A DNA stretch of 64,000 nt from Chthoniobacteraceae bacterium (GTDB lineage: Bacteria > Verrucomicrobiota > Verrucomicrobiia > Chthoniobacterales > Chthoniobacteraceae): the NCBI GenBank assembly GCA_028293625.1, contig JAQGOL010000011.1, forward strand, positions 1-64,000. Reading direction: 5' to 3'. Position numbers and translations under genes: made by a program. The notes below the pieces were generated by a model. It made no database searches. It saw only the letters and a list, made by a program, of their open reading frames with translations, and was not told the DNA's origin. The first letter of the stretch is position 1. Each line of letters begins with the position of its first letter. This document shows, in pieces, positions 15,986 through 23,694 of the stretch.

Positions 15986-17014
15986 ATGAAGCTCTCCCAC
16001 CTCACCGTTTTCTCCCTTCTTTCACTCTACATCACCGCCAACCTGCCTGCGTGCGATCTCTGCGGCTGCTATTTGCCGGCGCAGGAGTTCGTCCATGAAC
16101 GCCCCTTTGCGATTTACGCCGGCATGTCGGAACAGTTCACGCATTTTGGGACGTTGCAGTTCAACGACCATGAGATTGCCAATCCCTCGGGCCAATACCT
16201 TGACAGCTCGATCACGCAATTTTTGATCGGCTCCTCCTTTTTTGACAATCGCCTCGCACTCCAAGCCAACGTGCCGCTGATCTACCGCTCCTACAAGCGG
16301 CCCGAAGGATTCGAGATCGACCGTGGCAATGAGTCCGGGCTGGGAGACATTTCGTTACTGGCCAACCTCGTCGTTTTCCGCAAGGACGCGCTTTTTCATG
16401 AAAGCAGCCAGGGACTTTCCAAAGATGGAAAAACGACAGCGGTTCCCTTGAGAGGTGAACCGGATTTCAGCGCCACCATCAATCTTATTGCAGGCATCAA
16501 GCTGCCGACGGGCGACAGCAGCCGATTGAAGGAGGAATTTAGTGAAGTGGAGGTGGAAGGCGCGCCCGAAAGCGGCATTCACGGGCATGACCTCACCCTT
16601 GGCACCGGTTCCTACGACGCCATTTTCGGAGCGCAAACGTTCGTACGCTACAAAGCGGTCTTCTTCGAGGCCGACACGCAATTCACGTTGCGCGGTGATG
16701 GACGGCATTCCTATCATTTCGCCAACGACCTTTCCTGGAGCGGCGGCCCCGGCGTTTACCTGATCCACCGCAAACGCAAATCGCTCGGTTTGCAATGCGT
16801 GCTTTCCGGGGAATCAAAGGACACCGACCGTTTCCAGGGTCGGGTGGCGGAAGATACCGGGCTTACCTCGCTCTATATCGGTCCGCGGATCACGGCACAA
16901 CTTGGCGGATTAAGCGCTGATGTGAGTGTCGAACTTCCCGTCATTATGAATACAACCAAGCTGCAAACAGTGCCCGACTACCGGATTCGCGCCGGATTTT
17001 CATTCCACTTTTAA
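15986..17014 (+). CDS. predicted outer-membrane beta-barrel protein with Cys-rich N-terminus
   Basis: The ATG at 15986 gives 342 residues starting with a signal peptide. The frame is open further upstream, but that part is not protein-like. The mature N-terminus reads Cys-Asp-Leu-Cys-Gly-Cys-Tyr. The rest shows alternating polar and hydrophobic strands with many Gly, Tyr and Phe residues, and the C-terminus ends Ser-Phe-His-Phe, typical of outer-membrane barrels. The pattern recalls the MetA-pathway-of-phenol-degradation or transporter barrel families. Substrate is unknown. It follows the 124-residue Cys protein by about 140 bases. Confidence 0.65.
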   Translation: MKLSHLTVFSLLSLYITANLPACDLCGCYLPAQEFVHERPFAIYAGMSEQFTHFGTLQFNDHEIANPSGQYLDSSITQFLIGSSFFDNRLALQANVPLIYRSYKRPEGFEIDRGNESGLGDISLLANLVVFRKDALFHESSQGLSKDGKTTAVPLRGEPDFSATINLIAGIKLPTGDSSRLKEEFSEVEVEGAPESGIHGHDLTLGTGSYDAIFGAQTFVRYKAVFFEADTQFTLRGDGRHSYHFANDLSWSGGPGVYLIHRKRKSLGLQCVLSGESKDTDRFQGRVAEDTGLTSLYIGPRITAQLGGLSADVSVELPVIMNTTKLQTVPDYRIRAGFSFHF

Positions 17015-17066
17015 GCATAAACCTTTGCCGGGCGGCCCGGCTCTATCGGCCGAGAATGGCGTTTTT

Positions 17067-17624
17067 ATGAAACCAAGCTTCTTTGCCGTACCCGCCGAAT
17101 TTCGCCTCTGGCTGGAAACGCACCATGAAACGGCGGCCGGGCTCTGGGTTGGCTTTTACAAGAAGGGTTCAGGCCGGCCGAGCATGACATGGCCCGAATC
17201 GGTGGACGAAGCGCTTTGTTTTGGCTGGATCGATGCCGTCCGTAAAGGAATCGACCAGGAGAGTTACATGATCCGGTTTACCCGGCGAAAACCAGGCAGC
17301 ATCTGGAGCGCGGTTAATATCGCCCGGGTGGATGAACTTATCCGCACCGGGCGAATGCAATCCGCCGGTCTTGACGCTTTTGGCAGGCGTCAGGAAAAGA
17401 AGTCGAGGATCTACGCGTACGAACAAAAGGAAGCCGCCGCGCTCGATGAAAAGTCCGAGGCGGATTTTCGCCAATGCATCAAGGGCTGGGAATTCTTTTT
17501 GGCGCAACCACCCTCGTATCGGCAGCTTACGATTTGGGGAGTGATCTCGGCCAAGAAGGAGGAGACGCGAAAAAAACGGCTTGCCGCCTTGATCAAGGCG
17601 TCGGAAGCGGGACGCCGGCTCTGA
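17067..17624 (+). CDS. YdeI/OmpD-associated family protein
   Basis: A 185-residue protein from the ATG at 17067. The core motif Ser-Met-Thr-Trp-Pro-Glu-Ser-Val-Asp-Glu-Ala-Leu-Cys-Phe-Gly-Trp-Ile-Asp, followed by Phe-Thr-Arg-Arg-Lys-Pro-Gly-Ser-x-Trp-Ser, is characteristic of the YdeI/OmpD-associated family. The C-terminal helix with Lys-Lys-Glu-Glu-Thr-Arg-Lys-Lys-Arg-Leu also fits. The biochemical role is unsettled. It starts 52 bases after the outer-membrane protein and may be cotranscribed. Confidence 0.85.
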   Translation: MKPSFFAVPAEFRLWLETHHETAAGLWVGFYKKGSGRPSMTWPESVDEALCFGWIDAVRKGIDQESYMIRFTRRKPGSIWSAVNIARVDELIRTGRMQSAGLDAFGRRQEKKSRIYAYEQKEAAALDEKSEADFRQCIKGWEFFLAQPPSYRQLTIWGVISAKKEETRKKRLAALIKASEAGRRL

Positions 17625-17833
17625 CCCGATTTTTGGCCTGCCGCTTGTCAGTTTCGCGGTTTTCGCCAGGTACGGGCGATCGAGACCTCGTTTTGTCTCG
17701 TGGGGTCTATCTCTTCCGCTCGTTGCCAAGGCGGGCGTCGCCGACATGGCACCGCCGGCCGGTTGAGAGTGCGTGACAGGTTGATCACAAATTAACTTTC
17801 CCGGCGTTTTTGCTCTGACACGATCCGCTCCCA

Positions 17834-19483
17834 ATGCAAACCATCGTAATCGGCCATCGCAATCCCGACATGGATTCCATCTGTGCGGCAGTCGGGTATG
17901 CCGAATTCAAGCGGCTCAACGGGCAGTCCGGAGTCATCGCGGCGCGTGCCGGCAACACCAACGAGCGCATCGATTTTGTCCTGGAGAAATTCGGCGTCCC
18001 CCCTCCGGTATTGATCAACGATCTCTCTCCACGGGTGGGCGATGTGATGGAGCGGAACGTTTTTTCGGTCCGCACGGATTCGCCGGTTTACGATGCGATC
18101 CAGCTCATTGATCAAAAACTGCTGCGCGGCCTACCAGTGGTTGATGGGGAGAACCGCTGTGTTGGACTCCTCTCCACCTTCAAGATCAGCCATCATCTTT
18201 TTCCATCGCGCGAAGAGGCTTCCAACGCGCGGCTGATTATCGCTTCGCTGGCCGACATCGTGAGCACCTTTGGCGGCACATTGATCACCGGTTCCCTTTC
18301 AAGCGATACCGCCGAACAACTCCTCATGGTAGGCGCCATGGCCCAGGATTCGTTTCAGCCCCGCCTTCAACGTTACAAAGATCAGCGGGTGATCCTTTTT
18401 GTCGGTGATCGGCCGCATATCCAGGATCTCGCCATCAGTGAACAAGTGCACGCGATCGTGGTGACTGGCGGCTTCCCGCTTCTCCCTGCAACCGACGCGG
18501 CCGCCCGCGCCGCCAACATCACGATTATCAGTTCCCCGCACGACACCGCGACCACCGTGCTGCTGGCACGTGGCGCGGTCCGGGTCGATCGCATGCTTGA
18601 ATCCGAATACCTGAGTTTTCGTCCGGATACCCTTTTGGAGCAGGCGCGCGATATCGCGGCTGAATCGGCCGCGTTTGTATTTCCCGTTCTCGACGAGGAT
18701 GGGAGGCTGGTTGGAATTTTGTCCAAGTCCGATTTTCTAAAAGAGATTCCGCGGCAGCTTATCCTGGTTGATCACAATGAACTGACGCAGGCAGTGCACG
18801 GCGCCGACAAGGTACCGATTGTCGAAATTCTGGATCATCACAAGCTGGGCGGTTTCTCGAGTTCCACGCCGATGCTTTTCTGGAATAACCCGGTTGGTTC
18901 GACGAGCAGCATTGTAACAATGTGCTTTCAACACAACGGCATTCCCATTCCAAAAGCCATCGCCGGATTGCTAATGGCCGGGCTTATCTCCGATACGCTC
19001 AACCTGACTTCCCCCACCGCCACTCCAATCGATCGGCAGATTCTCGCCCATCTGAGCACGGTGGCCGAATGCGATCCGCGCGAACTGGCGGAGAGCATCT
19101 TTTCCGTCGGTTCCCCGCTCATGACGATGACCGCCGAGCAAGCGATCAATGCCGACTCCAAAATCTACGAGGAAGCCGGCCATCGCTTTGCCGTCGCGCA
19201 AATTGAGGAACTCACGTTTGCACACTTTCCAGAAAAACGCGATGCACTCCTGGCGGCGCTTGAAGCACAACGCCAGCGCGACGGCCTCCTTTTCTCTTCA
19301 CTCCTGGTCACCGATATCAACGACCAGACCTCCCTGCTGCTGGTGCGCGGCACCGAGGCGTTCCTTCACACCATTGATTACCCGCTGCGCGCCCCTTACA
19401 TCTGGCTTCTTGCCGGCGTGGTTTCCCGGAAAAAACAGCTCCTCCCGTACCTGCTCAACTGCGTTGAAAAGCTCCCGAGGTAA
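17834..19483 (+). CDS. ppaC: family II Mn-dependent inorganic pyrophosphatase with CBS and DRTGG domains
   Basis: The enzyme hydrolyses pyrophosphate to phosphate in the cytoplasm. The DHH phosphoesterase part is split. The first motif His-Arg-Asn-Pro-Asp-Met-Asp-Ser is at residues 8-15. Two CBS motifs (about 72-125 and 245-300) with a DRTGG-like domain between them are inserted. The Asp-His-Asn and Asp-His-His motifs then follow near residues 314 and 334, and the DHHA2 domain lies at about 430-545. CBS-type enzymes of this family are controlled by adenine nucleotides, and those with DRTGG also by diadenosine polyphosphates. Length (549) is normal for this subtype. Confidence 0.94.
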   Translation: MQTIVIGHRNPDMDSICAAVGYAEFKRLNGQSGVIAARAGNTNERIDFVLEKFGVPPPVLINDLSPRVGDVMERNVFSVRTDSPVYDAIQLIDQKLLRGLPVVDGENRCVGLLSTFKISHHLFPSREEASNARLIIASLADIVSTFGGTLITGSLSSDTAEQLLMVGAMAQDSFQPRLQRYKDQRVILFVGDRPHIQDLAISEQVHAIVVTGGFPLLPATDAAARAANITIISSPHDTATTVLLARGAVRVDRMLESEYLSFRPDTLLEQARDIAAESAAFVFPVLDEDGRLVGILSKSDFLKEIPRQLILVDHNELTQAVHGADKVPIVEILDHHKLGGFSSSTPMLFWNNPVGSTSSIVTMCFQHNGIPIPKAIAGLLMAGLISDTLNLTSPTATPIDRQILAHLSTVAECDPRELAESIFSVGSPLMTMTAEQAINADSKIYEEAGHRFAVAQIEELTFAHFPEKRDALLAALEAQRQRDGLLFSSLLVTDINDQTSLLLVRGTEAFLHTIDYPLRAPYIWLLAGVVSRKKQLLPYLLNCVEKLPR

Positions 19484-19573
19484 GCCGTCAAAGGGCGCGA
19501 TTGATTTCATTGCAGGCGATCCATGATTTCCTGATGTGAAAGCTGGTTTTTTTGATATGAACCAAGAGTCCGA

Positions 19574-20275
19574 TTGGCAATCAACCCCCTTATTCCGATG
19601 AAACTTCCCTCCCCCCATTCGCTTGCCTCCGCGCTCAGTCGCCGCCGCTTTATTTCAGGCCTTGGAGTCGCGGCCGCTTTTTATTCGGTCCCGGGCGCAT
19701 TCGCCGAGGAATTGCTGCGCACGCCGGCGCAAACCGAGGGACCGTTTTATCCGGATCATTTGCCACTCGATACAGATAACGATCTCATTATTCTTAATGA
19801 TTCACTGACTCCGGCAGTAGGTGAAATTAGTTATGTAAGCGGGCGGATCCTCGATTCGCGAGGGGAACCGGTCAGGGGCGCGCTGGTGGAAATCTGGCAA
19901 TGCGATAATAATGGCGCCTATCTGCATAGCGGCACGGGTAATAACGATAAGCGCGACAAAAACTTTCAAGGATTCGGCCGGTTTCTTACCGGAACAAACG
20001 GAGAGTATCTGTTTCGAACGATCAAGCCGGTGACCTACCCTGGACGCACTCCGCATATCCATTACAAGATCAAAGGGAAAGGAAAGGATCTGTTAACGAC
20101 CCAATGCTATATCAAAGGGCATCCGGGCAACGCAAAGGATGGCGTCTGGCGCGGGATCAAGGACGAAAAGGCGCGGGACTCTGTCACGGTCGATTTTGCG
20201 CCGCTAACCGGAGCTAAAGCGGGCGAACTCGCCGCGCGCTTTGATGTGGTGCTCGGAATGACTCCTGAACTGTAA
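19574..20275 (+). CDS. Tat-exported intradiol ring-cleavage dioxygenase-like protein
   Basis: The family holds non-heme Fe(III) dioxygenases such as protocatechuate 3,4-dioxygenase. This 233-residue protein begins with a twin-arginine motif (Ser-Arg-Arg-Arg-Phe-Ile) and a hydrophobic stretch ending Ala-Phe-Ala. Glu-Gly-Pro-Phe-Tyr opens the mature domain. The usual iron ligands can be matched: Tyr in Asn-Gly-Ala-Tyr-Leu-His, Tyr in Val-Thr-Tyr-Pro-Gly-Arg, and both His in Thr-Pro-His-Ile-His. The true substrate is unknown, and secreted members of the family are often annotated by homology alone. An ATG at 19598 is an alternative start. A CotH gene follows 7 bases later. Confidence 0.88.
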   Translation: MAINPLIPMKLPSPHSLASALSRRRFISGLGVAAAFYSVPGAFAEELLRTPAQTEGPFYPDHLPLDTDNDLIILNDSLTPAVGEISYVSGRILDSRGEPVRGALVEIWQCDNNGAYLHSGTGNNDKRDKNFQGFGRFLTGTNGEYLFRTIKPVTYPGRTPHIHYKIKGKGKDLLTTQCYIKGHPGNAKDGVWRGIKDEKARDSVTVDFAPLTGAKAGELAARFDVVLGMTPEL

Positions 20276-20282
20276 GCTGGCT

Positions 20283-22280
20283 ATGACTTATCACTCCCTC
20301 TCTCTGGCAACGGCGGCTTTGTTGCTGGCAGTTCCCGTGCAGGCTAAAAAAGACGATCCCAAACCCGACTCCACGACGGAGGCCAAACCGGGTAAAGAAA
20401 TGAAGTCGTCCGACCTTCTCTCGGCAGCCAAGGTCTGGACACTGCATCTGAGCTTCACCGCTGAACAATGGACCGCCATGGAACCGGTCGGCGGGCCAGC
20501 TGGGTTTGGAGGCCGCGGCCCTGGGGGACCTCCTGGCGGGCCCGGCGGAGCTCCAGGCGGACGCGGTGGGTTCGGGCCATCGATGTTTTTGGCGCCCGGC
20601 TTCCTAACACAAGGTGACAACGACAAGGACGGCAAAATCTCGAAGTCTGAGTTTACCGCGCTGGGAGAAAAATGGTTCGCGATATGGGACAAGGAAAAAA
20701 ACGGCAAAGTAGATGCCGAGCAGTTACGAGTCGGGCTTAACGCATCATTCGCGCCCCCACCAGGGGGTCCAGCCGCACCCGGGGGCGGGCCCGGCCGTGG
20801 AATGGCTTCGATGCTCCAGGGAGCGGAAGGGAAACGCAATGGGCTGGCATCGGCGATGGGAATTGAGTTTAAGCAGGTGCATGCCGAACTCGAGTTCGAT
20901 GGACGGCTATTCAAAGACGTGGCGGTTCGTTACAAAGGCAATGGCACCTTTTTGGAATCGCGCGGCTCGGAAAAGCGCTCGATGAAGATTGACCTCAATA
21001 AGAATGTCAAAGGCCAGAAGCTGGCGGGGATCACCACCCTGAATCTTCATAGCGATGTAACCGATGCAAGCTGGATGAACGAGGTGCTCTCGCACCGGCT
21101 TTACCGGGATGCCGGAGTGCCCGCGCCGCGGACGGCTTATGCCCGGGTGTATGTCACGGTGCCGGGCAAGTATGACAAACAATACCTGGGACTCTATTCG
21201 CTCGTGGAAGATATAGATAAGAGTTTCGGGGAGGAGAACTTCGGCACAAAAAAAGGAGCGATCTTCAAACCGGTTACACAAAATCTTTTTGCCGATCTCG
21301 GAGATGATTGGGCAAAATACAAACAGACTTATGATCCCAAGGATGACGTTTCAGAGAATGAAACCAAGCGTCTCATCGAGTTCTGCCGGTTTGTTACCAA
21401 AGCCGATGATTCAGAGTTTGCGGCCCGCCTTGGAGAGTATGTGCAGCTTGACCAGCTTGCGCGCTATATGGCGGTAACAGTCTGGCTTTCCACCCTTGAT
21501 AGCATTCTTACCGCGGGGCAGAACTATTATCTCTATCTGCATCCCACCACTCATCGTTTTCAGTTCCTACCTTGGGATCTCGATCATTCCTTTGGCCAAT
21601 TCCCAATGGGTGCCTCCCAGGAGCAACGCGATAATCTGAGCATTCAAAAGCCGTGGCGCGGCGAGAATCGATTCTTTGAACGCGCTTTTAAGGTGGAAGC
21701 GTTCAAGAGTCTTTACCTCGCGAAGCTGGACGATTTCAACAAGACGATTTTTAAACCTGAACGGTTCAATCAACAGGTCGATGAACTCGCCGCAGCCATT
21801 CGTCCGGCGGTTCAGGAAGAGTCTGAAGTCAAACTGGCGAAATTTGACAAAGCGGTCGCAGGTGAACCGCTGGAGGGACGCGGTTTTGGGCCCGGCGGCG
21901 GCGGAGGCGCTCCGGTCAAACCGATCAAAGGGTTTGTGGTGGCGCGCGCGCAATCCGTCATCGATCAGGTGAGCGGAAAGTCCCCCGGTATAACCCTCGA
22001 CGGCGGCGGACCTGGTGGGCCTGGCGGTGGACCCGGCGGGCCTGGTGGGCGCCAGGGGTTTGGTGCGGGTACATTTCTTGGGCCCGCATTCATGACCGCG
22101 TTTGATGCCGACAAAGATGCCAGCTTAAGTCATGACGAATTCCTTGCCGGCTTCAACGGCTGGTTTGAGACTTGGAATACAGATAAAACAGGCACACTGA
22201 CTGACGAACAACTGCGCGCCGGAATCGACAAGTCCCTGGCAATGCCACGGCGAGAACAGTCCGATCCTAAGCGCCAGTAG
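20283..22280 (+). CDS. exported CotH kinase-family protein with EF-hand modules at both ends
   Basis: CotH-type proteins are atypical protein kinases, best known from spore coats. The 665-residue protein has a signal peptide (about 1-21). An EF-hand pair follows at about 115-155, with a first loop Asp-Asn-Asp-Lys-Asp-Gly-Lys-Ile-Ser and Glu at position 12. The CotH domain spans about 200-500 with Tyr-Lys-Gly-Asn-Gly-Thr, Ser-Met-Lys-Ile-Asp and Trp-Asp-Leu-Asp-His-Ser-Phe-Gly. A second EF-hand pair lies at about 595-650. Gly/Pro-rich collagen-like linkers precede both EF-hand pairs. It follows the dioxygenase gene closely and is probably cotranscribed. Confidence 0.88.
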   Translation: MTYHSLSLATAALLLAVPVQAKKDDPKPDSTTEAKPGKEMKSSDLLSAAKVWTLHLSFTAEQWTAMEPVGGPAGFGGRGPGGPPGGPGGAPGGRGGFGPSMFLAPGFLTQGDNDKDGKISKSEFTALGEKWFAIWDKEKNGKVDAEQLRVGLNASFAPPPGGPAAPGGGPGRGMASMLQGAEGKRNGLASAMGIEFKQVHAELEFDGRLFKDVAVRYKGNGTFLESRGSEKRSMKIDLNKNVKGQKLAGITTLNLHSDVTDASWMNEVLSHRLYRDAGVPAPRTAYARVYVTVPGKYDKQYLGLYSLVEDIDKSFGEENFGTKKGAIFKPVTQNLFADLGDDWAKYKQTYDPKDDVSENETKRLIEFCRFVTKADDSEFAARLGEYVQLDQLARYMAVTVWLSTLDSILTAGQNYYLYLHPTTHRFQFLPWDLDHSFGQFPMGASQEQRDNLSIQKPWRGENRFFERAFKVEAFKSLYLAKLDDFNKTIFKPERFNQQVDELAAAIRPAVQEESEVKLAKFDKAVAGEPLEGRGFGPGGGGGAPVKPIKGFVVARAQSVIDQVSGKSPGITLDGGGPGGPGGGPGGPGGRQGFGAGTFLGPAFMTAFDADKDASLSHDEFLAGFNGWFETWNTDKTGTLTDEQLRAGIDKSLAMPRREQSDPKRQ

Positions 22281-22558
22281 CCCCCGAGTTGGCGCGAAAG
22301 ATCTCGTGCAGATAATTATGATTGTCGATGGACGCCACTATATAACAACTATTTTATTAACCCGCATCCTGTTTCCAATCGGATTTCTTACAGCTTAAAT
22401 TTCCGCCCCGGCGCCAGCCATGGATTTTGAAGTTGATGGCATGTGCAATAAGCTCTTTTTTGGGGGATGCGCGAGGCGACCATCTTTTTGTTCCTAGATT
22501 TGCACGTTGGAAGTTTGGCTAATTTGCCAGGGTGCTCTGGAATTGTACGGACACGCTG

Positions 22559-23554
22559 ATGCGAGACATCCCGGCTCTTGATGGCTACCGTGGCGTAGCC
22601 GTCCTCATGGTGATACTTTTTCACGCCCAATGGCTGCCCGTTGGATGGATCGGTGTGGAGCTATTCTTCATCCTTTCAAGTTTCCTGATCACTTCGATCC
22701 TCCGGGAAAAGCGGGAGCGTTCAGCCTCTGACTACTTCGGTTCATTCTGGCGAGGCCGTGCCAAACGGTTGATTCCCCTTTATTTTGCGTACCTGCTGAT
22801 TGTCGCGACCTTCTTTATGCCGGAAGGCTTTATGCGGCATTTAACAGGGCTTACGACGTTCACGTTTAATTTCAGCCAGATTCTGTTACTGCCAATTGAC
22901 AGCTACAAAGTGGGTCATTTCTGGTCTCTTGCCGTGGAGGCTCAGTTTTATCTGCTCTGGCCGGCATTCGTCCGTTTTCTGGACGATCGGGTACTTAGGC
23001 GCGTCGCCCTCGTGATGATCCTGATTGCTCCCGCGATACGGTTCGTTGGCAACTTAGGGCTGGCGAAGCTCGCCGTCGCCCTCGAGATGCACGAGGCTTC
23101 CCACTTTCTCCTTCCATTTCATCATCTGGATGCCTTGGGCTGGGGTGCATTTCTCGCACTTCCCCGAACCCGTGATCCTGTCTTATTGCCGGTCGGCATC
23201 GTCAGCGGTTTGCTTTCAATTGCTTGCGCGCCATTTACAGGCAGAGAGATTTGGACCTTAACGGCTGTAAATCTGGGAGGAGCAGCGCTTTTGTGCGCTG
23301 CTTTGAATGCCCGCTTCGCTGGTTGGTTCTGTCCGACATGGCTTCGATTTACCGGTCGAATTTCGTTTGGCCTTTATGTCTGGCACTATGCAATGGAGGG
23401 ATGGCTTGATCATACTTGGCCTACTCCAGCGCACTCTGTTTCCGGGTTCTTACGTCTTCTCACCCTTTTCTTGATCACCTATACAATTGCGGTCCTGAGT
23501 TTTTATGGCTGGGAACGTCGATTCCTCAAAAACGGACACTGGAAACGGACTTGA
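22559..23554 (+). CDS. acyltransferase 3 family membrane protein
   Basis: These integral membrane enzymes acylate sugars in cell-surface polysaccharides. The ATG at 22559 gives 331 residues and opens with Ile-Pro-Ala-Leu-Asp-Gly-Tyr-Arg-Gly-Val-Ala, the usual first motif, followed by Phe-His in the first membrane segment (putative catalytic His). About ten hydrophobic segments follow. The Phe-Phe-Ile-Leu-Ser-Ser-Phe-Leu-Ile-Thr motif and Arg-Ala-Lys-Arg-Leu-Ile-Pro are also typical. A GTG at 22532 is an alternative start. The 278 bases upstream are more AT rich and hold no gene that I can support. Confidence 0.9.
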   Translation: MRDIPALDGYRGVAVLMVILFHAQWLPVGWIGVELFFILSSFLITSILREKRERSASDYFGSFWRGRAKRLIPLYFAYLLIVATFFMPEGFMRHLTGLTTFTFNFSQILLLPIDSYKVGHFWSLAVEAQFYLLWPAFVRFLDDRVLRRVALVMILIAPAIRFVGNLGLAKLAVALEMHEASHFLLPFHHLDALGWGAFLALPRTRDPVLLPVGIVSGLLSIACAPFTGREIWTLTAVNLGGAALLCAALNARFAGWFCPTWLRFTGRISFGLYVWHYAMEGWLDHTWPTPAHSVSGFLRLLTLFLITYTIAVLSFYGWERRFLKNGHWKRT

Positions 23555-23588
23555 AAAATGAGCCGTTCAGAAACCTGTCTTAAACAGA

Positions 23589-23692
23589 CTAAGCGAACAG
23601 TATAGGTCGCCTTTCAATCTGCTGATGACGCGGTAAAGCCAGGATTTTCAGAAGGACCGGAACATTACGGGCAACGAGCACTTCCAGAGCCA
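23589..23692 (-). pseudogene. degenerate duplicate of the end of the HEAT-repeat gene
   Basis: Just past the stop of the HEAT gene the minus strand can still be read in another frame. It gives Ala-Arg-Asn-Val-Pro-Val-Leu-Leu-Lys-Ile-Leu-Ala-Leu and later Gln-Gln-Ile-Glu-Arg-Arg, ending at a stop at 23589. Positions 23636-23678 match 23859-23901 inside the gene at 38 of 43 bases, and Gln-Gln-Ile-Glu echoes the last residues of the real protein. It looks like a 3'-end duplication with an internal deletion. Confidence 0.7.
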
Positions 23693-23694
23693 GA

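Noticed and set aside
20291-20914. A Pro-rich minus-strand frame inside the CotH gene
   Set aside because: It is the antisense reading of the Gly-rich linker and has no independent signal.
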